Source of the DNA: Hofstenia miamia
Lineage: Eukaryota > Xenacoelomorpha > Acoela
Length of the DNA stretch: 64,000 nucleotides
Reading direction: 5' to 3'
Assembly (NCBI GenBank): GCA_004352715.1
Contig: SCFE01000120.1
Coordinates: 571,308-635,307, forward strand
The notes beneath the pieces were generated by a model. The model had not been told where the DNA came from and searched no databases. It was given only the letters and a program-made list of their open reading frames with translations. The position numbers were made by a program, and so were the translations under genes. Shown piece after piece: positions 57,909-64,000 of the stretch; position 1 is the first letter of the stretch, and each line of letters opens with the position of its first letter.

Positions 57909-57997
57909 TTAGCGAGCTACACTTGCAATGTCAGATAATGTGCAGAATTAATTTTATTATTAACTGTTAGTATATTACAAGAAAGTTATGAATTTAC

Positions 57998-59959
57998 TTG
58001 GGCATGTTCATGTCTCTAAGAAGGCGCATCACTACAAGTTCTTCACTGAGATCTGCAGATTCTCTTCGGATCTCACCTGCTACGACCAGTACGGATTTTA
58101 GTGCTCGAAGTCCGAAATCATAGTGATGTTGCCGAGACAGTTGCTCTTGGGTAAGTTTGTAGAGTATCGTCATTTTCTTCGCCAACACCTATCACCAAGC
58201 TGGTTTATATCAATAATAGAAACTACTTACAGAAGCAGATAAATATCCTTCCGAAAGTAGCATGATCTCACAAATTTGTTGTAAATCAGGAACAATGACG
58301 ACAACTGGTCTAAATAATGCCTTCACACTTTCTGGTAACTCGGTTCTTCCAGCATAGCCAGGATTCATTGTAATAAATATCCCTAAATATGATACTTTAA
58401 CAAATATTTTTCAATAATAAGCAATTGATATTCATTGCATTTTTATTTTTTTACTTTGTCATTATAATTATGTTTCACACGAACCTACTCGTCTGTCCAA
58501 TGCGATTTCCAATCCTTCAAACTTGAATTTTTTAAAACTCTGAGCGACAGCCATTTGTATTGTTTTGATTTGAGTCGATATCACTGAGAGAACTGAAGCG
58601 TCGATTCTGTTGAATTCATCAAAACAACCCCAAGCACCACATTGACAAAGTCCTAAACTATTGTACTTTAATTATGACCTTTATTACACTTTTGTTTATG
58701 AGTAATTATGATTTTCTTACAATAGATATTTTTTAAATAATTTAATAATAATGTCGTCATACTAGTGAACAAATATTATTTCTGTTGTGAATATGCTAGA
58801 ATAAATTTTTCAGTATTCTATTTTATTATAGTTGGGGTCTCATAAGTAAATTGCTTGCAATTACGATGGAGTTGGCCCAATGTTTGGCCTATCGTCAACT
58901 TTGTCAACTATGATCTTTGAATTCTGCGATGAGAAGCAGCGAGTGATAATAATTGCAAGCGAGATTTCAGGAAAATATCCGAGAGAATCGTTTATGTTCA
59001 ATTGAATACAACAGGGGTATAGTATCATCTTGTCGGAATATTTAATTATGAAATTACAGTATCGAATACTTTAAGCAATTTGAGTGATCAGTCTATGATT
59101 ATATAATAATACAAATTGCTTTATATAAGCACCACATCACTTTGTGTGTAGAACAAAGTTCAGTGTGTTAGCTTAATAGAATACAAAAAACTAAAGGTGT
59201 ATTTCCACTATCGACTTTTATCAGCAGATTTTAATCGAAAATGCAATTAGTTGTATATTGGGATTTTTATAATGGATTTTTATCAGATGATAAATTATCA
59301 TTCGATGACTGGCTGGATATCTTGATAGCCAGTTCTATGAAAAGAATTGATACAACTATTAAATGGTGAACAATGCTAGACTACTGGGCTGATGAAGGCG
59401 AATTCAAGTTAATGGTATAGCAGTACGAATAATATGAGATTTCAAAGAATCCAGGATATTATGTGGAATAATGCCAATGGAACAGTATTTCAGCGAAGAG
59501 TTTCAGCTCTACAGATTAGAAGGCGAATTTTTAATTTTGATTAAAGGCATTTCTATTGATAAATATTAGAGTGTCAGTTAGTTTGGTGTTACCATATTTA
59601 ATTTCCTACAAAAGCGTTTTTTATTGATTTATCAATTATGACACATTCTAAATTTAATATAGATTTATAATATTACGATTCTATTGGATAGATTTATAAT
59701 ACTACGATTCTATTGGATAGATTTATAATACTACGATTCCATTGGATAGATTTATAATACTACGATTCTATTGGAGCGTTGGTTTGGTTTACAATGTAAT
59801 ACCTGAAAATATGCTGCCCATTGCATGAAAATCCATTCCTTCTCCGCAATTTGTAACGACACAAAAAAGCCCAAGGGCCTTTGCTAAATCTTTTGTAGTT
59901 TCAGTTTTACCAGTTCCTGCTGGACCAGCGGGCGCTCCTCCCAAGTAAAGGCTTAGTGC
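57998..59959 (-). CDS. DNAH10: Dynein heavy chain exons M1-M4: complete AAA1 motor site
   Basis: Exons 59959-59803, 58652-58485, 58382-58231 and 58188-57998; phases all agree. M1: [20 protein letters not shown] (AAA1 Walker A) and [10 protein letters not shown]2: [13 protein letters not shown] (Walker B) and [13 protein letters not shown]3: [38 protein letters not shown]4: [35 protein letters not shown]. All catalytic residues of the principal ATPase are intact. M4 ends with AA and needs one A, supplied by the exon at 10426, not by any neighbour on this strand. M2 uses donor GTTCGT. Confidence 0.95.
58660..59802 (-). other. Intron M1-M2 with a 29-bp tandem repeat
   Basis: 1.1-kb intron. Four 29-bp units ATAGATTTATAATACTACGATTCTATTGG with single-base differences run from 59659 to 59774, just before the M1 donor. 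Nothing else is recognised in it. Confidence 0.85.
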
Positions 59960-60067
59960 CTATAATTATAATATATTTTGAATAATTTGTTCATTTACTT
60001 TTCATAAATATAAACGAAATTTTCTTAACCCTATATCCACAAAGAATTTTTCAACAAAAAATTTTTA

Positions 60068-60336
60068 AGCGCTTTTATATCACTGACCAATGAAGATATT
60101 TAAAACACCACAAGATAGATAATTATCTCTTCTTTCTATCTAATTTGGTCCCTTTCTCGTAAGGCGCAACAACCTATAATTTTGCGCACGACGCGCCTGG
60201 GCTGTATTCGCACAATTTTTTTCTGAAAACAAAATATGTTATTCGTCTCATTAGCACTAGGTATAAAAAAATTGAATATTTTCTAAAAAAAATCGTATTT
60301 CTATGTACTACTTCAGTCACATGAATAAATTTTAGA
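60068..60336 (-). repeat. Dispersed repeat, copy 2 (inverted relative to 7794-8056)
   Basis: Lies in the intron between L9 and M1. It has the same TTCAGTG..., GC-rich core (TTTTGCGCACGACGCGCC) and CAGTCACATGAATAAA ends as copy 1. Confidence 0.8.
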
Positions 60337-60447
60337 ACAAATCTTCATCATTGCATGAGGGGGCCAAACTACATAAATGTTTCCATATAAAAGGCCTTCA
60401 ATGTTTCTTAATAGGCGTATATAAAGTAAGTTATAAGGATTGAATAC

Positions 60448-61890
60448 TTGTGTGAGAGTGAGGTAAATGCGGTCCGTGAGGGGAGTTATAACCAGTCTTC
60501 CGTTAAGACCCATATATTCATATCCGTAATCAAATCTTGCAGTGCATTGATCCACAAAAAGATCATCTGTTTCTCTGACCCAGTAAAAACGTAGTTGACT
60601 CTCCCATTCAAATGACGTAGTTTCTCTTATTCTAAAAGTTATTTATGACTTGGTTATGAAATCCTCTATATCTATTCCATAGAATATCCATAAATTTTTA
60701 CCCATCTCTTACTAAATTGTTAACAATGTCTCTGCAGTGGACTTCGATTATTAGAAGGGTGTTGATTTTTTTCCTACTATTTGCAGATAATGGAGTTCTG
60801 ACTTTCAGCACGAGATCGTCCAACTGCTTCTGTAAAAGAGCTGAATATTGTTTTAAAGCCGATTTTTCTCCCTTTGCCATCTTGTTGAATGAATCTTCGA
60901 CTAACCATGTCCACCAAGTCTGCACAGCCGCAAGGACAACCATACCTTGGTAGCAATCTATCCATTCAACTCTAAGAGTTTACTATTTTATGTAAAAACA
61001 ATCATTATTCCATACCTTGACATTTCATGGCAATAATGAAAAATGGAAGCCTTCGTCAACAATCGATTTGTTATCTTCATTTCATCGACTACTTTGATCA
61101 TCCAATATTCTACTCGTCTTTCAATCGCTACGAAATGTTTGAAGTCCATTATTTCAGATTCCGCGGATATCATTGATGAAGCAAATACTTCCTTTCCTTC
61201 TTTAAAAAATCCCAGTTTTGCGATATTGTCAAACATCTAAATATACGTTCATCATTCACAATGCATTCATTATATGATATAACATTGAAAGTTTGTTACC
61301 TTAATGATATGTTCTTGAACACATTCATGTCCAGTTTGACCAAGTATGGATAGAAGCTCGTCATCTGAAATGAAGAAGAATCTTGGGAAGATGTGTCGCT
61401 TTGTATCCAAGTAGTCCATAAGGCTTTTCTGACAATTCTCGAGTTCCTCGAGCATTTCAGAGAGATCACTTTCACGATTTTCAATGACGCAGCAGCGTTT
61501 GATTAAAGGATCCTTTTTTGTATCCATCATAATGTTATATAGCTGTTCGTCTATTTTCTCAAAATTATCAGTCTCTTGCTTTAACTGAAAGCGTATATCG
61601 CTAGCACCGAAGATTCCTTGAAGATACATCCACTTCTTTTGAAGTATAAACCAAACTTCAACAACAGAGCTAATCGTTGTTAAGAGAGTTTCTAGTTCAT
61701 GTACCGTTTCTGTAAATGGGCCAACATATCGTGAGCCCGACATACTTTGAAGGCTAACAGAGTTATCTTCGATTGCTTCTACCACTTCGTCACAAGATCC
61801 CAAAACATAGTAGGTTCGGGTTTCTGTTGATGTATGCTGTAGAACAGTGAAGTTCATTGAATCCCAAAATGTTTCAACCTCGTTGACTCC
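60448..61890 (-). CDS. DNAH10: Dynein heavy chain exons L6-L9: linker C-terminal half
   Basis: Exons 61890-61300, 61236-61016, 60971-60702 and 60631-60448; phases consistent. L6: VLQHTSTETRTYYVLGS, NSVSLQSMSGSRYVGPF, KRCCVIENRESDLSEML, RFFFISDDELLSILG. L7: MFDNIAKLGF ... MISAESEIMDF. L8: QGMVVLAAVQTWWTWLVEDS, HCRDIVNNLV. L9: FEWESQLRFYW, GYEYMGLNGRLVITPLTDR ... YLTLTQ. The linker is the lever that changes shape in the power stroke. L9 continues directly into AAA1 ([12 protein letters not shown]). Confidence 0.95.
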
Positions 61891-61962
61891 CTAAATATTT
61901 CAATTTTCAAAACAAATTTGTGCAACTACTGTACGTGGTAAGCTAACAAATTCTCTACCTAC

Positions 61963-63116
61963 CTTTTCTATAACTAGCTCTTTAGTGGCAATGTCAACAA
62001 TGCTAGCGATTATGCCAGAGAAGTTCTGCAATTCCATTTCAAAAATTTTTTGCAAAGGCATTGCATCTAAATTTAAATTATAGTCCTGATTTGTTTTCTC
62101 GAATAGTTCTTTCCAATGTCTAAACCATTTGTTACTTGTAATAAATCAAGTGAATCAGATACCGTTCTCTCAACGCTGGATTCTTTAGATCAAGAAAAAG
62201 AGGAATTGCATTCTTAAACTCAATCATCCGTTTTTCAATGGTCCTGTAGACTGGAAGTTCCTTTGCTTCTTTAGGAACAGCATGGAGTTCTTTTAAGAAA
62301 TCCGTGATACCTTCGCTCAAGCAGCTCACATCCAAACCTGCCCATAGAAATTGACCCCATTCTGCTCTGGTAACCTAAGAACAAAAATATATGTTGAGGT
62401 TTGCTTCACACTTATTCAAATCATTGAATTTATCATCCAAGTTCTTAGACAATAGATGTGACTACCTGCTGCATTTCGTAGATTCCATATATTAACTCCA
62501 GCAATCGCATATCTTTTTGCAGTTTCAGCAAATGATTGCAAGTAATTACTGGGAGATCAAATAGTTTCCCTGTGTTGCATAACGCGAGATTTTCCTCTTC
62601 GGACTTTTGCAGAACAATTTTATATTCATCAATTAATTTGAGACCTATATTGTTACAAGCAATAACCATTTTTACTTGGTATTTCAAAAAATACCTTTTG
62701 TCAATTTGTTGCCTACTAAAGCCGGCCCTTTAGTTGAAAATTCGTGATATATTTTCTCCATTTTTTCAGAGAATTCTGCTAATTGATTAACAGTAATTTG
62801 TGTGAATCGCTTCTTGACTGTATATAACCTAAAAGAAATTTGAGTTCCAAATGTGATTCGTTACAGCATACTTTTGATCTTTTCGCTTTGCTTCAATTAT
62901 CATATTCCTCCAATCTTCTAAGATTTTGTCTTGCAAGTGAAATTCTTCTTGAGGTACGTCTGAATAGTACTTCTCGAGCGTTTTATAGTATTCTTGAATA
63001 TTTCGTATTTTAAATTCCACAGTATAAGACAGATTTTTAATTTTCGCGATGGTGGACAGGACAGATTTGAGTTCTTCTAATGTATTAGTTTCTCTATCCA
63101 AACTCGTCTTGAGACT
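61963..63116 (-). CDS. DNAH10: Dynein heavy chain exons L1-L5: linker N-terminal half
   Basis: Exons 63116-62872, 62828-62695, 62644-62466, 62374-62163 and 62119-61963, introns 43-91 bp, all phases match. L1: TLEELKSVLSTIAKI; L2: GPALVGNKLTKG-type; L3: EENLALCNTGKLFDLPV; L4: EWGQFLWAGLDVSCLSEGI, IPLFLDLKNPALRER; L5: HWKELFEKT. Order and spacing match the DHC_N2 region of DNAH10. The exon upstream of L1 is not found between 63117 and 64000. Confidence 0.93.
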
Positions 63117-64000
63117 CTAAAAAACAATGATGTTATGATTCTCTTAAGTTTCTATTTAAATTTAGTTTAATCCTATTCAACCTAGGTTTTATGGGATTTT
63201 TTAATCCCGGTATAACTATGGAGTGGATTATAATATTAAAGCAAAACTTTGCACAAATATTCTTCACATTAGTTCTATTAATTTGGTGACAACATTATTT
63301 TGATGTAATCAAATATTGAAATTTGGATATTTTTAAATATAATGAATATTGTCAAATATAATTGTCTTACTTAGTTTACATAATTTTCTTATACTAACAA
63401 CAAAAATAATTAAGTTTTTCAAAAATTGAAATACCATACACAAGTTAAAAAATAATAACACACATAGCAGATAGTTAGAACATGTTATTGGGAAAAGTCA
63501 CCAAGTTAAATTAAGAAAGATTCTTAACTTTTTGATAAATAATCAAAAGTTTAATAGTGGAAGGTGACTAAAAAACTTAAAATTTGATTTGTTATAGCTT
63601 TAAAAAAATACGTTTTTCTTTCTGAACGTGGAGAGTTGCAAGGTTTTCGAGTCGAGTTCGAGTTCCTCGGACCGAGTTCGAGTTTTTACGTTTCGAGTTC
63701 GAGTATTTTTTAAATGAAATTCCGAGTTCAATCGAGTTTTTTTCTAATTCCGAGTTTTAGGGTAAAAAACATTTATTTTACAATAATTCTAAACTAAAAA
63801 ATAGTTTTTGTGATTGGTAAGAAATTTGATATTTAAAGAAATTTAATTTTTACGCTATTTTCGATTGGATTTCGAGTTTTCTGTTCGAGTTTTGCGAGCT
63901 TATTCGAGTTCGAGTTCTTAACATGCCGAGTACTCGAAAACCCTGGGGATTGAAAATCACTGTTTTAGATAAAGACCCTGTATAATCATGACCTGAATTT
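63117..64000. other. Intron or intergenic; no exon recognised
   Basis: AT-rich sequence that should contain, or lead to, the missing tail-linker exons; none is visible in this 0.9 kb. Confidence 0.5.
63638..63945. mobile_element. MITE-like element with TTTTCGAGT termini and GAGTTCGAGT subterminal repeats
   Basis: Starts CAAGGTTTTCGAGTCGAG and ends GAGTACTCGAAAACCCTG, with many CGAGTTCGAGT motifs near both ends. The plan resembles the CAGACTTGTCAACGAGCC family (short TIR plus subterminal repeats), suggesting another hAT-like MITE. No convincing 8-bp duplication. Confidence 0.6.

Noticed and set aside
59640-59780. CRISPR-like array from the 29-bp repeats
   Set aside because: Units are directly adjacent without spacers, in an intron of an animal gene; a minisatellite.
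60717-61240. Plus-strand frames over the linker exons
   Set aside because: Antisense shadows of exons L7 and L8, which match dynein linker protein.

Overview
The window is animal (metazoan) nuclear DNA. It is AT-rich and intron-rich, with GT-AG introns from 40 bp to several kb, many TA and AAT microsatellites, and remnants of LINE, mariner, hAT-like and piggyBac-like elements. There are no bacterial-style operons. The species cannot be fixed from sequence alone. Very small introns beside long transposon-filled ones, and an intact motile-cilium dynein gene, fit an invertebrate with flagellated cells.

Two genes are recognisable. (1) A complete intronless secreted serine peptidase of family S28 (PRCP/DPP7/K12H4.7-like) lies at 2423-3844 on the minus strand. 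(2) Most of one very large axonemal (inner-arm) dynein heavy chain gene, best matched to DNAH10, is present as about 42 exons: N-terminus and tail (minus, 48222 down to 34771), linker (minus, 63116 to 60448), AAA1 (minus, 59959 to 57998), then AAA2, AAA3, AAA4 and the first stalk helix (plus, 10426 to 20249). AAA5, AAA6, the C-terminus and about 90 residues between tail and linker are absent. A separate unidentified last exon lies at 50409-50834 (minus).

Layout: 1-10425 holds LINE debris around the S28 gene. 10426-21920 is the AAA2-to-stalk part of the dynein gene, ending in a direct duplication of its last exons. 21921-22920 is a 1000-N gap. 22921-34404 is the reverse complement of 10430-21920. 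34405-53300 holds tail exons with introns full of MITEs. 53454-56908 has no recognisable gene. 56909-57908 is another 1000-N gap. 57909-64000 holds linker and AAA1.

The dynein blocks are out of order for a single gene. The AAA1 exon ending at 57998 joins in phase and in protein sequence to the exon starting at 10426. The big palindrome carries a mirrored single N, and several gaps are flanked by duplicated sequence. The scrambled order, palindrome and tandem copies are therefore best explained by misassembly rather than biology. The more biological observations are a degenerate AAA4 Walker A, a 40-bp GC-AG intron, a repeat that begins right at two splice donors of the same gene, and several non-autonomous transposon families with readable termini and target-site duplications. 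I found no convincing new system.
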